Shown here in pieces: positions 15,561-25,800 of a DNA stretch of 64,000 nucleotides (within the stretch, counting starts at the first letter, position 1; the number at the start of each line of letters is the position of its first letter). The stretch spans positions 310,001 to 374,000 of the forward strand of contig NZ_PVTR01000005.1 of NCBI RefSeq assembly GCF_003003005.1. Reading direction: 5' to 3'. The position numbers and the translations under genes were made by a program. The notes beneath the pieces are model-generated. The model was not told the origin of the DNA and did not search any database. It was given only the letters and a program-made list of their open reading frames with translations. The DNA is from Mongoliibacter ruber (GTDB lineage: Bacteria; Bacteroidota; Bacteroidia; Cytophagales; Cyclobacteriaceae).

Positions 15561-18083
15561 CTAATTATTATTCATGATTGCTCCTGAACCACTGTCTCCA
15601 CCACCTTCTTTGATATCATCATTGGTAACACCTCTTTTTCTTCTTCTTGGTCCATCCATGCTCAACTTACCGATTCTATAATTGAAGTTGATCTTGAAAT
15701 TCATATTCCTCATGGCATTGCTGCCCTGTTGCATGATTGTAGGCGTGTTCAACTCATTTCTGATCACCATTTCCCTTGTCACAAAGTTTTCAGCACCAAA
15801 ACCGATACTTCCTCTGTTTTCATTAAACTGCTTGTTCAGGTTTAAGCTATACATACCAAATCCACCGGCAAATCCTTGCAATTGAACTTGTCTACCTCTT
15901 GCGAATGCAAATGATTGGATCTGCCAGTTTTTAGGCAAAGAGTAGTTAGCGAAGATTCTACCACTGATCACGAAGCCTTGATTTGATGCAGCGAACATCG
16001 GGTCATCCAGCCCATTGGTCAGATCGGCATAGTATCCGTCAACACTACCATTCAATGAAAACTTACCTGAAACATTGATATTTGAGAATACAGAGAATCC
16101 ATATGCTCTTTCAAAGCCAATGTTTTCATAGGTGGTATAAATGACATCATTGTCAGTCACTGTTCTTACAGGCTGGATAGAGCCTGTGGTATTCCTGAAA
16201 TACGTGGTGAAATTCAAGCTTGAACCTTTGATATAAGTGCTGTATGACATTTCATAATTATCTGTCAATTCAGGATCCAGTAAAGGATTACCCTGGGTAA
16301 TCTGCTGCGGATTGGCAGCATTGATGTTAGGATTCAGGAAGTTTAAGAAAGGCCTTTGAACCCTTCTGTTGTAGGCAGCCTTGATCATATTGCCTTTCTC
16401 AAGCTTTCTACTCAAGTTGACACTTGGAATCAATAGACCATAAGAAGGTATATCAGCATCTATCTCAGAGTTTCTGAAATCTGCATTGATCGTGGTATAT
16501 TCATACCTTAAACCACCTTTAAAAGAGTAGTCTTTCAGAAAATTAGTCATGTAAGATGCGTAAGCTGCTGTTACATTCTGATCATAGCTAAACTCATTGG
16601 AAAGATTGATGTCATCTACTTTCTCAAATTCACCATCAGATCCTTCAGCTGTAAAATATGCGAAGTCACTTTCAGCTCTTCTTAGGATATTTTTAGCACC
16701 ATATTCCAGTATTTGGTTTTTATTGTCTCCTATTGGGGTTACATAATCAAGCTGAATGGTAAACTCTTGGTTTCTTCCAAGGTTGTTGTTTTTTATTCTG
16801 CTTAAAATATCGTCAAAAGTGCCGTTATACAGACTGTTTACAAAGTCATTTGTCAGGTTGTTCTGAGAATAAAGGCCTGAAATACTAAATTCTTTCAAAG
16901 GCTTTTCATAAGTCCTGGTATAGTTGTAGTTGACATCTACATTGTTAGAAAAATTTCGGGTGTTGACATCTCTCAAAAGAGAATTGACTAATTCTTCTTC
17001 AATAAATGTCTCTGTCAATAATCCGTCCTGACGGTTTTGCATATTTCTCAAACCAAAGCTAACAGATGCTGTCATGAAATTGAATTTGTTGATTTCATAA
17101 TCCCAACCAAAGTTATATCTACCAAACATCATGTTTGTTCTTGTATCTGCCGATTGAAAGATATTGGCCACAGTGCCATCAGCACCAGTCACCATTTGAT
17201 TGTTTTCGAAAGAACCCAGGATATTGTATCCTGCTCTTCCAAAACCACCCAAAGTCCAACCCATTTTTCCTCTTTTCAAACTAGCATTCAATCCAAGGTT
17301 AGAACCTCTTAGACCTGCGCTGCTATTGATATTCAAGGTAGCACCTTGAAGGTTGTTTTTCTTGGTAACTATATTGATTACCCCACCTGTACCTTCCGCA
17401 TCATATTTGGCTGATGGAGATGTAATTACTTCAATAGATTTGATTTCTTCGGCAGGTATCTGTTTCAATGCTTCAGAAACATTGGATGCCACAATGGCTG
17501 ATTGTTTGCCATTGATTAAGACCAAAATATTAGAACTACCCCTCATAGACACATTCCCATCCAAATCTACAGAAAGCATTGGTACCCTTCTCATTACATC
17601 CGCTGCATCGCCACCCACGAGGGTTCTGTCATTTTCTGCATTATATATAGTCCGGTCAACCTTTTCTTCAATCAAGTCTCTTTGTCCCATGACAGTAACC
17701 TCTTGCAAAGCAACCGCATCTGTTGATAAAGAAAGGTTACCCAAATTGATATCGAAATTGGTATCTGTTACCGTTATAGTAGGTGAAGAAAAAGGCTCAA
17801 AACCCATAAAGGATACTTGCACTACATATTTCCCATTGGTGAAATTGGTAATGATAAACTCTCCGTCAAAGTCAGCAACGGCACCGGCAATAGTTTTGCC
17901 CGATTCCACATCAATTAAAGAAACGGCTGAATAAGCAACAGGCTCACCAGAGCCACTTTCCATTACCTTTCCGGAAATTTTATAAACTGGAGTTTCGACT
18001 TCAACTGTTTGTGCGAATAAATCAATATTGACAAACAAGATCAAAAAGGAGAGTGCAAATAATTTTTGGTAAAAGGTCTTCAT
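15561..18083 (-). CDS. TonB-dependent-receptor-like outer-membrane beta-barrel protein
   Basis: 840 residues. Signal peptide about 1-25 (ending LFAQ); carboxypeptidase regulatory-like domain about 30-120 (YKISGKVMESGSGEPVAYSA); plug-like domain about 125-240 (LVGGDAADVMRRVPMLSVDL, then GSSNILVLINGKQSA and EGTGGVINIVTKKN); the remainder is the 'outer membrane protein beta-barrel family' type barrel rather than a classic TonB barrel. The C-terminus ends in a charged RRRKRGVTNDD tail and is not the usual aromatic barrel end. Substrate unknown. It is divergent from the LytS/LytTR pair, which may regulate it; that link is inference from position. Confidence 0.9.
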   Translation of the reverse strand: MKTFYQKLFALSFLILFVNIDLFAQTVEVETPVYKISGKVMESGSGEPVAYSAVSLIDVESGKTIAGAVADFDGEFIITNFTNGKYVVQVSFMGFEPFSSPTITVTDTNFDINLGNLSLSTDAVALQEVTVMGQRDLIEEKVDRTIYNAENDRTLVGGDAADVMRRVPMLSVDLDGNVSMRGSSNILVLINGKQSAIVASNVSEALKQIPAEEIKSIEVITSPSAKYDAEGTGGVINIVTKKNNLQGATLNINSSAGLRGSNLGLNASLKRGKMGWTLGGFGRAGYNILGSFENNQMVTGADGTVANIFQSADTRTNMMFGRYNFGWDYEINKFNFMTASVSFGLRNMQNRQDGLLTETFIEEELVNSLLRDVNTRNFSNNVDVNYNYTRTYEKPLKEFSISGLYSQNNLTNDFVNSLYNGTFDDILSRIKNNNLGRNQEFTIQLDYVTPIGDNKNQILEYGAKNILRRAESDFAYFTAEGSDGEFEKVDDINLSNEFSYDQNVTAAYASYMTNFLKDYSFKGGLRYEYTTINADFRNSEIDADIPSYGLLIPSVNLSRKLEKGNMIKAAYNRRVQRPFLNFLNPNINAANPQQITQGNPLLDPELTDNYEMSYSTYIKGSSLNFTTYFRNTTGSIQPVRTVTDNDVIYTTYENIGFERAYGFSVFSNINVSGKFSLNGSVDGYYADLTNGLDDPMFAASNQGFVISGRIFANYSLPKNWQIQSFAFARGRQVQLQGFAGGFGMYSLNLNKQFNENRGSIGFGAENFVTREMVIRNELNTPTIMQQGSNAMRNMNFKINFNYRIGKLSMDGPRRRKRGVTNDDIKEGGGDSGSGAIMNNN

Positions 18084-18327
18084 GTTTTTGTATATGGTAG
18101 AATGTGTTGTATGTCAGTTAAGACAGTTTCCGGTAACAAAGGTTTCTAAATGGATAATCAAAAAAAAATCAAATAGACCATATGGCTTATTCAATCGATG
18201 AATAAGAGTAATACAAGGATGAATGGCATGAGGCATTTAAGAACCCAAATTTTATCTTAGAAATACGGTTATCCATCGTCCAAACCACCCTATTGGTAGA
18301 TAAAAGTAGCCAAATCGCAAAATTTTA

Positions 18328-18343
18328 TTTTAGTTTACTAAAA
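18328..18343. promoter_or_regulatory. Inverted repeat before the LytS-like gene
   Basis: TTTTAGT-TT-ACTAAAA is an exact 7+7 inverted repeat, 19 bases before the ATG at 18363. It could be an operator, for example for autoregulation, or a leader hairpin. The gap 18084-18362 otherwise contains only divergent promoter DNA. Confidence 0.4.
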
Positions 18344-18362
18344 ATTCACCTATTTTAATAAA

Positions 18363-19436
18363 ATGCAGGAAGTGATCATCAAAAAGAATATTTCAATTAT
18401 CACCCACATTTTGGGTTGGGCAATATTTGGGGCGGTGCTCTTTCTATTGACCCCGTTGACTACCAAACTTGAATTCCCAAATGAATTTTGGATGAAGCAG
18501 GCTTTGATGTTCCTTGCGCTTATTGCTACATTTTATTTCAATTATTTTTATCTGATCCCCAAAATTTTATTTAATAATCAAGCGGGCTTATTCGTTGGAC
18601 TTAACCTGATAGGTGGGATTGCATACATAGGCTTAGTAATCCTATTTGATGAGCTGGTAAATATGCAACAATTGATGCACGAGGTCTTTAGGCCAGGTAC
18701 CCCCCATGTCCCTAGGCCTAGAAACTATTCCTACGATTTTTACAATATCATGATCTTCTACATGGCAGTAGGAGTAAGTACAAGTGTGGCTGCAGTGAAA
18801 AAATGGCAAGCTGATGAGAAGCTGAGGTTTGAACTGGAAAAAGCAAAAACCAACTCTGAACTTTCATATCTGAAGGCTCAAATTAATCCGCATTTCTTTT
18901 TCAATACACTTAACAATATATATGCTTTGACCAATATTGATGTAGAGCAAGCTAAAACTGCGCTTCTGAAATTGAGTAGAATGATGCGCTATGTGCTTTA
19001 TGAAACTGAAAAAAACCAAACCCTATTGAGCAAGGAACTGGATTTTATCAAAGACTTTATCGAACTGATGAAAATGAGGCTGTCAAGCAAGGTGAAATTG
19101 GAAATTGAGCTACCCGAACGGATTGAAGAAGCAAAAATAGCCCCAATGTTATTCTTACCTTTTATTGAGAATTGCTTCAAACATGGCGTGAGTTCCCAAC
19201 ACGAAAGTAAGATTTTTATCCGTTTGGCTAAAGTTGGTGACCAACTTCATTTTTACTCTAAAAATGATATCTTCAAAGCCAAAGACAATACTCCGGAAGG
19301 ACAGTCCAGTGGAATAGGGCTAGCGAATACCAAAAGACGTCTTGAGTTGCTTTATCCAAATCAAAACCAATTGGAAATTAAGAATGACACTGCATCCAAT
19401 ACTTTTTCTGTAGACCTTAAAATAACCCTGACATGA
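18363..19436 (+). CDS. LytS-family sensor histidine kinase
   Basis: 357 residues. Four hydrophobic membrane segments fill about 1-145 (for example 11-30, 46-65, 76-95, 126-146). The kinase core follows, with the LytS/YehU-type phospho-acceptor motif LKAQINPHFFFNTLNNIYAL (His177), and a C-terminal HATPase region with PMLFLPFIENCFKHG (N box) and GIGLANTKRRLELLY (G box). It autophosphorylates and passes the phosphate to the LytTR regulator whose gene overlaps its 3' end by four bases (ATGA). The signal is unknown. Confidence 0.95.
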   Translation: MQEVIIKKNISIITHILGWAIFGAVLFLLTPLTTKLEFPNEFWMKQALMFLALIATFYFNYFYLIPKILFNNQAGLFVGLNLIGGIAYIGLVILFDELVNMQQLMHEVFRPGTPHVPRPRNYSYDFYNIMIFYMAVGVSTSVAAVKKWQADEKLRFELEKAKTNSELSYLKAQINPHFFFNTLNNIYALTNIDVEQAKTALLKLSRMMRYVLYETEKNQTLLSKELDFIKDFIELMKMRLSSKVKLEIELPERIEEAKIAPMLFLPFIENCFKHGVSSQHESKIFIRLAKVGDQLHFYSKNDIFKAKDNTPEGQSSGIGLANTKRRLELLYPNQNQLEIKNDTASNTFSVDLKITLT

Positions 19437-20173
19437 AAATCAAATGCATAGCAGTGGATGACGAGCCATTGGCTTTGGACCTCATCAGCAAGTTTATTGA
19501 ACAAACCTCTTTCTTGGAACTGGCAGAAAAATTCGACAATGCCATACAGGCCTTAGGGTATCTAAATTCAAATGAAGTTGACCTCATTTTCTTAGACATT
19601 CAGATGCCAGACCTCTCAGGGATGGAGTTGGCCAGAATTCTTGATGGAAAAAATCAAGTTCGAAAACCCAAAATAATTTTCACCACAGCATACAACCAAT
19701 TCGCAATCGAAGGATATAAAGTCGATGCGTTGGATTATTTATTGAAGCCATATAGCTATGAGGAGTTCTTGAAAGCTGCCACCAAAGCATACCAATTTTA
19801 TGAAAAACTAGAAACCTCCTCTGGTGAGAATAGAAGTCAGGACAAGTCTGCCGATTATATTTTTCTAAAAGTCGAATATCAACTTGTCAAAGTCATCCTC
19901 AAAGAAATCACTCACATAGAAGCCTATAAAGACTATGTAAAGGTTTATTTGAAAGACAAACCCAACCCATTGCTATCTTTGACCAGTATGAAAAATATGG
20001 AGGAACTTCTCCCCTCAGACACTTTCATGAGAATCCACAGGTCCTTTATCATCAACCTTGACCATATCGATTCTGTCACCAGGAATATTGTCAACATCGG
20101 AAAGACACAGATTTCTGTAAGTGACAACTATAAAGAAGAATTTTTGAAATTTATGGACAAGTGGATGAGATAA
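19433..20173 (+). CDS. LytTR-family response regulator
   Basis: 246 residues. Receiver domain about 1-120 with the acidic pocket DDEP (Asp9, Asp10), phospho-acceptor Asp55 in LIFLDIQMPDLSG, and Lys in LDYLLKPYSYEEF. LytTR DNA-binding domain about 145-245 with IFLKVEYQLVKVILKEITHIEA, LSLTSMKNMEELLP and FMRIHRSFIINLDHID. It is the cognate partner of the upstream kinase (4-base overlap). It binds direct repeats at target promoters; the divergent barrel gene at 15561-18083 is a plausible target. Confidence 0.95.
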   Translation: MKIKCIAVDDEPLALDLISKFIEQTSFLELAEKFDNAIQALGYLNSNEVDLIFLDIQMPDLSGMELARILDGKNQVRKPKIIFTTAYNQFAIEGYKVDALDYLLKPYSYEEFLKAATKAYQFYEKLETSSGENRSQDKSADYIFLKVEYQLVKVILKEITHIEAYKDYVKVYLKDKPNPLLSLTSMKNMEELLPSDTFMRIHRSFIINLDHIDSVTRNIVNIGKTQISVSDNYKEEFLKFMDKWMR

Positions 20174-20353
20174 ATTGAAGTTCAAATTATTTATAGAATT
20201 TTTATTACTATTTCTATACAAAAACAGCTGTTTTATACTGAAATAAAAACTTTTAAATTATAATTCAGTTAATTATTCCGAACAATATCCCGCAGAAGCC
20301 GTATTTTTGAGGATGGAAACGATGAGTTTTCGTTATATTATTTTATATTCGAG

Positions 20354-20830
20354 ATGACTGAAAAACAAAGATCATTTATGAAAATGGCTATTGACCTATC
20401 AAGGTCAGGAATGGATCAAGGAAAAGGTGGTCCATTTGGCTGTGTGATTGTGAAAAACGATCAAGTGATCGGGATAGGTTCCAATTCTGTTTTGGCAACC
20501 AATGACCCCACAGCGCATGCAGAAGTAGTAGCCATTAGAGATGCATGTAAGAACCTTGACCATTTTCAGCTTGAAGGTTGTGAAGTTTACACTTCTTGCG
20601 AACCTTGTCCGATGTGTCTGGGTGCTATTTATTGGGCAAGACCCAGTAAGGTATTCTATGCTAATGATAAAAATGATGCCGCTGAGGCTGGTTTTGATGA
20701 TCAGTTTATCTATGAAGAAATTGAAATGACGGATTCCGAAAGGAGAATTCCATTTCAACAAATGATGAAAGAGGAGGCCAAAACAGTTTTTGAAGAATGG
20801 ATTACGAAGCAAAATAAAACTTTATATTAA
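20354..20830 (+). CDS. Guanine-deaminase-like nucleoside/nucleobase deaminase
   Basis: 158 residues, cytidine-deaminase fold. Zinc site: HAE (His55, catalytic Glu57) and SCEPCPMC (Cys85, Cys88). The surrounding PTAHAEVVAIRDAC and CLGAIYWARPSKVFYAN closely follow bacterial guanine deaminases of the GuaD type rather than tRNA adenosine deaminase (TadA). It would convert guanine to xanthine in purine salvage; other purine substrates cannot be excluded. The downstream lipoprotein begins 19 bases after its stop, so the two may share a transcript. Confidence 0.85.
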   Translation: MTEKQRSFMKMAIDLSRSGMDQGKGGPFGCVIVKNDQVIGIGSNSVLATNDPTAHAEVVAIRDACKNLDHFQLEGCEVYTSCEPCPMCLGAIYWARPSKVFYANDKNDAAEAGFDDQFIYEEIEMTDSERRIPFQQMMKEEAKTVFEEWITKQNKTLY

Positions 20831-20849
20831 AAACCAAACACCAACAATT

Positions 20850-21395
20850 ATGAAAAAGATAAGTATGTTTTTGATAACTACCGGAATGGCATTTACAGTA
20901 GCTTGTTCGGGTGGTAAAACAGAAGAAGAAAGATATGTATACGAAGGTGATAAAATCGTAGACGAAGTTACAGGAGATGAATACATCATGGAAGAAGATG
21001 ATGTGATCACAGTAATACATAAAGATGGATCCAAAGAAAAACTTGCTATAGACGAAACTCCATTCTATGAGTCTGCGCTCTCTGAGGAATATATCAATAG
21101 TCTTGAGTCCAGATATTTGGCAAGAAAAGAGTCGCTTTTGGCTGAGAAAAAAGACAAGTTAAAAGAAGCCAGAAAGTCAAGATATGCTGAATTTTCTGAC
21201 GATGATTTGCTAGAAAGATTCAAACAAGCGCATAAGGACGGATTGGATATGACCCGCCAATTGGACATGATGGCAGAATTGGTGGACAGAGGTTTGGTGT
21301 CAGGCGATGAGGCTGCCGATCTGCTTGAAATTGACCCTAAAATGATGGATTTAGACATTGAGCTCGAAGAGCCAGTAGAAGAGGTTGAGAACTAA
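20850..21395 (+). CDS. Small acidic lipoprotein of unknown function
   Basis: 181 residues from the ATG at 20850, chosen because it starts the signal MKKISMFLITTGMAFTVAC with its lipobox Cys. The mature part is highly charged: EEERYVYEGDKIVDEVTGDE, then a long Lys/Glu helix (about 95-130) and a C-terminal acidic tail (LDIELEEPVEEVEN). It contains a helical SHOCT-like stretch (DDDLLERFKQAHKDGLDMTR) but I do not assign a family. It is probably anchored in an envelope membrane. Followed by an intrinsic terminator. Confidence 0.75.
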   Translation: MKKISMFLITTGMAFTVACSGGKTEEERYVYEGDKIVDEVTGDEYIMEEDDVITVIHKDGSKEKLAIDETPFYESALSEEYINSLESRYLARKESLLAEKKDKLKEARKSRYAEFSDDDLLERFKQAHKDGLDMTRQLDMMAELVDRGLVSGDEAADLLEIDPKMMDLDIELEEPVEEVEN

Positions 21396-21417
21396 CATCC
21401 TTCCTTTATAAGTTATA

Positions 21418-21451
21418 AAAGCTCCTTTTCTCCAGAGAAGGAGCTTTTTTT
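21418..21451 (+). terminator. Terminator after the small lipoprotein gene
   Basis: Stem AAAGCTCCTT / AAGGAGCTTT followed by seven T residues, 22 bases after the stop codon. Confidence 0.85.
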
Positions 21452-21521
21452 ATGTGAGATTTATCACTGTTATAGTGCTCTGAAGGGTTTAGCTTTACTA
21501 TCAAATCAAACCCCAATAGCC

Positions 21522-22784
21522 ATGAGCCACTATAACGTAATAATAATCGGAGGAGGTACAGCAGGCATTACTGTCGCTGCTCAACTACGCAGAAAAGACA
21601 AGTCAATCAAAACAGCATTGATCGAACCTTCAGAAAAACACTACTACCAACCGGCTTGGACGCTGGTAGGTGCGGGTACTTTCGACTTTAAAAAAACAGA
21701 GAGAAAAGAAGCTGATTACATCCCAAAAGGGGTAGATTGGATCAAGGATTTCGCACAATCTTTTGACCCGAAAAACAACAAAGTAGTCACCAAAGACGGT
21801 TCGGAGTACACTTATGACTTCTTAGTAGTGGCTCCAGGTTTAGTTGTTGATTTCAGTTTGCTACCTGGATTGAAAGAGGCAATGCAAACTGATTCTGTTG
21901 GAAGTATTTATACTGATCCGGAGGGTTTTTGGAAAAAACTGCAAAATTTCAAAGGAGGAAATGCGGTCTTTACGCAAGCCAATACACCTATAAAATGTGG
22001 TGGAGCTCCTCAAAAAATCATGTATTTGTCGGAGCATTATTTTAGGAAAAAAGGGATTAGGGACAAAGTTAATGTGATTTTTGCAACCCCAGGGACTGTG
22101 ATATTTGGGGTAAAGGAAATTGCAAAAACTTTAAGCAAAATCATAATTGATAGGGACATCAATCTAAAGACCTATTATGCTCCCGTCAAAATAGATGGAG
22201 AAAAAAAAGAAATTACGTATCGATTTATGAACAGCCATTTGCAAAACTGCGCAATGGTAGTGGACAATAATCTAGGAGAAGATATTGTGGGAGAATCCGA
22301 AATAAAGATGAAATATGACCTGCTACATCTTGCCCCACCCCAAAGGGCTCCTGATTTCATCATTGAATCCCCATTTTCATATCAAGAAGGCCCAAACAAA
22401 GGTTGGCTAGAAGTAGATCAATTCTCCTTACAGCATAAAAGGTTTGACAATGTCTTTGGGCTAGGTGATGTCGTTGCTTTGCCTACTGCAAAAACAGGCG
22501 CAGCTGTCAGAAAACAAGCACCTGTAGTGGTCGACAATATCATAAAGCTGATAAAAAGCAAGAAAATAGGAGAGCAAAAATACGAAGGTTACTCTTCTTG
22601 TCCTCTGGTAACGGGCTACGGAAAGATGGTCCTGGCAGAATTTAAATATAACAATGTAAGGGATAGCGACCCAATCATTTCCAAGTTTGTAAATACCAAT
22701 AAGGAACAGTACTCCATGTGGCTACTCAAAAAGTACGGGCTTCCTTTCATGTATTGGAACCTGATGTTAAAGGGACGAGCTTGA
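21522..22784 (+). CDS. Sulfide:quinone oxidoreductase (SQOR-like flavoprotein)
   Basis: 420 residues. N-terminal FAD-binding motif VIIIGGGTAGITVAAQLRR, a second FAD contact FDNVFGLGDVVALPTAKTGA near 309-327, and two conserved cysteines in the contexts typical of mitochondrial-type SQOR: Cys159 (TPIKCGGAPQK) and Cys360 (GYSSCPLVTGYGKMVLAEF). It oxidises sulfide to sulfane sulfur and passes electrons to the membrane quinone pool; a C-terminal amphipathic segment (WLLKKYGLPFMYWNLMLKG) would bind the membrane. Single gene with its own convergent terminator. Likely a sulfide-detoxifying enzyme. Confidence 0.9.
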   Translation: MSHYNVIIIGGGTAGITVAAQLRRKDKSIKTALIEPSEKHYYQPAWTLVGAGTFDFKKTERKEADYIPKGVDWIKDFAQSFDPKNNKVVTKDGSEYTYDFLVVAPGLVVDFSLLPGLKEAMQTDSVGSIYTDPEGFWKKLQNFKGGNAVFTQANTPIKCGGAPQKIMYLSEHYFRKKGIRDKVNVIFATPGTVIFGVKEIAKTLSKIIIDRDINLKTYYAPVKIDGEKKEITYRFMNSHLQNCAMVVDNNLGEDIVGESEIKMKYDLLHLAPPQRAPDFIIESPFSYQEGPNKGWLEVDQFSLQHKRFDNVFGLGDVVALPTAKTGAAVRKQAPVVVDNIIKLIKSKKIGEQKYEGYSSCPLVTGYGKMVLAEFKYNNVRDSDPIISKFVNTNKEQYSMWLLKKYGLPFMYWNLMLKGRA

Positions 22785-22805
22785 TCAAAAAAAGCTTGAA
22801 ATGAA

Positions 22806-22837
22806 AAAAGACCTGCCTTTTCCAAAGCAGGTCTTTT
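22806..22837. terminator. Bidirectional terminator between SQOR and the giant gene pair
   Basis: Stem AAAAGACCTGC / GCAGGTCTTTT, with A residues before and T residues after, so it can act on both strands. It lies 22 bases after the SQOR stop and 5 bases after the stop of the convergent 1425-codon gene. Confidence 0.85.
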
Positions 22838-22841
22838 CTGC

Positions 22842-25800
22842 TTAATAATTTTCACAAGTAGGACAACAGACAAATGGTACTTTTGTGAGCGGAGAAGTCC
22901 TCAAAATCCTAAATTGTCCTAGCCCTGATGAAAGAGGCAGTTGGTTTTCATGGGAATGATTCCCACCTTGGAAATCACCGGACCATTGGTTTGCCGCAAA
23001 TCCCGCAAACCCTGTCATACCTCTTCTCATGTTTCTAATATGATCCGAAAAGTTGGTGATATTACCATACACTTCCACTACAATCACACTCAATGGACTA
23101 TCCTCAGGTAGTCCCATATTCTTTAATAATTCCGCAATTTCCAAGCTGGAAAAAGCGACAGTTCCCATTGAATGTAGATTTTTGTGAAGGGAAAGAAAAG
23201 CGCCAATATCCACTATCTCAGGCTTGAATTCAAAACTAACTGGCTTGCTTGGGGTATTAGACGCTGCTGGTACAAAAGTAAAAGACTGAAGCTTTTTTTC
23301 AATTTCAGATGCCTTTTGCTCTTTCTCTTTTTCGAAATCATGTCTCATAATCTTTTCTGACAATAAGATATTTCTAAAATCCAGTCCGTCTGCCTGACTT
23401 ACCTGGGTATAAAGCAAAGACCACAAACTTGTTCTCGGTGGTTTTGCAGTAACATTTTTCCCTTTTAAAACTGCCTTAGCAAAAGGTGCACTGACATATA
23501 GAAAATTTTCATCTCTGGTAACACTACAAAGCAAATTCGGAAATGGGTGCTGAAGTCCTGTCACTCTAATTGGTCTTCCATACCTCCCTTGGGCAGTAGA
23601 CCACAAATTATCTTCCTGCTCCGCCCAATGGGTATGCCCAACCCTAAACTCGTAAGTAAAAAACCCAAACATTTCAGGACTTTCAGGATGAAGTCCCGGA
23701 GGAAGAGGCAAAATATAATGCCTATCACTGTCATTGGCTTTGATCATGGGCTGCATGGCGTCCAAGCCTGCCATATCATCGGATTGTCCAGGTACAACGA
23801 CACGAGTAAACTCAGGGGCAATCGGTAAGTCAGATTCCTCCGGTGCCGCAAACTGATCCAAATTATTAGAACTCAGCAATTGATCTGGGGAATTAGCCAA
23901 CACCCGACAGAAGTAAGTATCATCGGGACTCTGAATAGCCTCATCAAACTCCACCCAAAGGTATTTGCTGCGTGCTTCGGTGCTGCTGTAATCATCGGAA
24001 CGGTGATAAGGAGAAAAGGCTAATCCTACAGATACAATTTTAGGAACCTGACTTGGTCGTAAAACAGTTGGCAATTTAAGGTCCTCAGCCAGCACTTGAT
24101 CTATCGGGGCATGACCTTTTTTGACATGTGGTGTAATGGTATAATCTACCCATAACTCATCAGGAAATCTAGGGTTGCTATTGGACACCGACCTCCTAAA
24201 TGGAGATTTGGGTTCAACAGCATCTATAAAAACTATCCGTGTGAACCCTCTTTCAACACGTCCAAACCTATTCTCCTGCAAGGATTCGAATGAAGCGGTC
24301 TCCAGAAATTCAATATCTCCTACATTGGATTCCTGAATGGGTGCAGGGCCATCTGATGGGTAATCGATACTTAAGCCAAGCACCTCTTTAAGCTTTCTTT
24401 GTAGGATTTGACGTGCCGTGTAATTACCTGAAGCGGCCTCTATCATATCCCTTCTGAAGACAGTTGTTTTGCCAATACTGAATGCTGTTGTTTCAAGGCT
24501 GTCCCAAGCCCAATCTCTATTGACTTGATAGCTGAGGCAACCTAACCAATGATCCTGAAGTTCAGACCTGCTGGCAAAAGTCACACTACTGCCATCGGGT
24601 GCAAGCGAATGTCTGATTCTACTGCTTACTCCAAACACTATCCTTTCACCTTTAGGAGCATACAGTGTCATGCCTTTGGCCCTCAATCCCAATGCCATCG
24701 CCAAGCGTTGAACGATATCAGGGATTTCCTGAGATTTATTTTTGAGCAAATGAAATTTAAGAATATCCTTTAGATTTCCTTTGGTCACGGGGACTTCATT
24801 TGCCCTTAAAAACAATGCCTGATGTGTCGGAATATTTTTATATGGTATCAAAAGACTTTCTTCAGAATCAGTTTCTTTATAAAACAAAAACTGCAATACT
24901 TTCCCATACCTGCTATCCAGTTCTGGATTTCCTTCATTGATCAATCCAAAATACGTCTGATCATCCACAGAGCCTCCATCTGCTACTGCCCTTAGGCTTA
25001 ATCTTATATGCCTTCCTTTTGGAAGGATAATTCCTTCCATTTTATCCAAATCTTCTTTTTTGAGGTCGTCCCTTAAAAAAGGGTTGGTAGGTTCTCCAAG
25101 GTTCAAAACAGGCACATCAATGAAAGCAATAGGAACCTCTAATCCCTCAGTAAAGTCCTCCGAAAAATTTCTTTTGGTGGTGTACAAAGTGATATAATTT
25201 TCATTCCCTTCAAGACTGAGCTGATTGTCCATTTGTAATGTTTTCACTTCTATTTTGAACTCCACCATATTGGCATCGGGATCAGGAACTCCCAAGACCA
25301 ACTGATCATCCGTATTGAAGTCAAGATTTTTCAGCATTTGAATAGGATCCTGTCCCCTTTGTTGGTATTTACCAGTCAATACCACTCCCGGATATTCCAT
25401 AAGTGGCCTTTGGATCTTCAACAGCTGATTGTCTAAAAAGGTGGTTTCCTCCTTATCCTCAGCATTAAAGTATTTCCCCTCTAGCTTTGAGATATGATCC
25501 GGTTTTTCTATTCTTAAATTATCAGGTGCTAAATATCTTTTGAAAGAAACAGTGGTCTGAGGAGAAGGTCCTGCATGAAGCGGGTCATCCTCAAGGGATG
25601 GCCCTCCCCCACTAAGGTCGGCCATTCTTATTCTGAATTGATAAGTTTTCCCATACCTCAGCTCCGTTCTTATTTCCGGAGCTGTCAACACATCATTTTT
25701 TTCGGTTTGTTTTGGTTCTTCTTTTGGATTTTCTTTATCGTCAATAAAACCTTTATTTTTTTTATCGTTTTTATAAATCTCTATGGCATCCCTATCTTCG

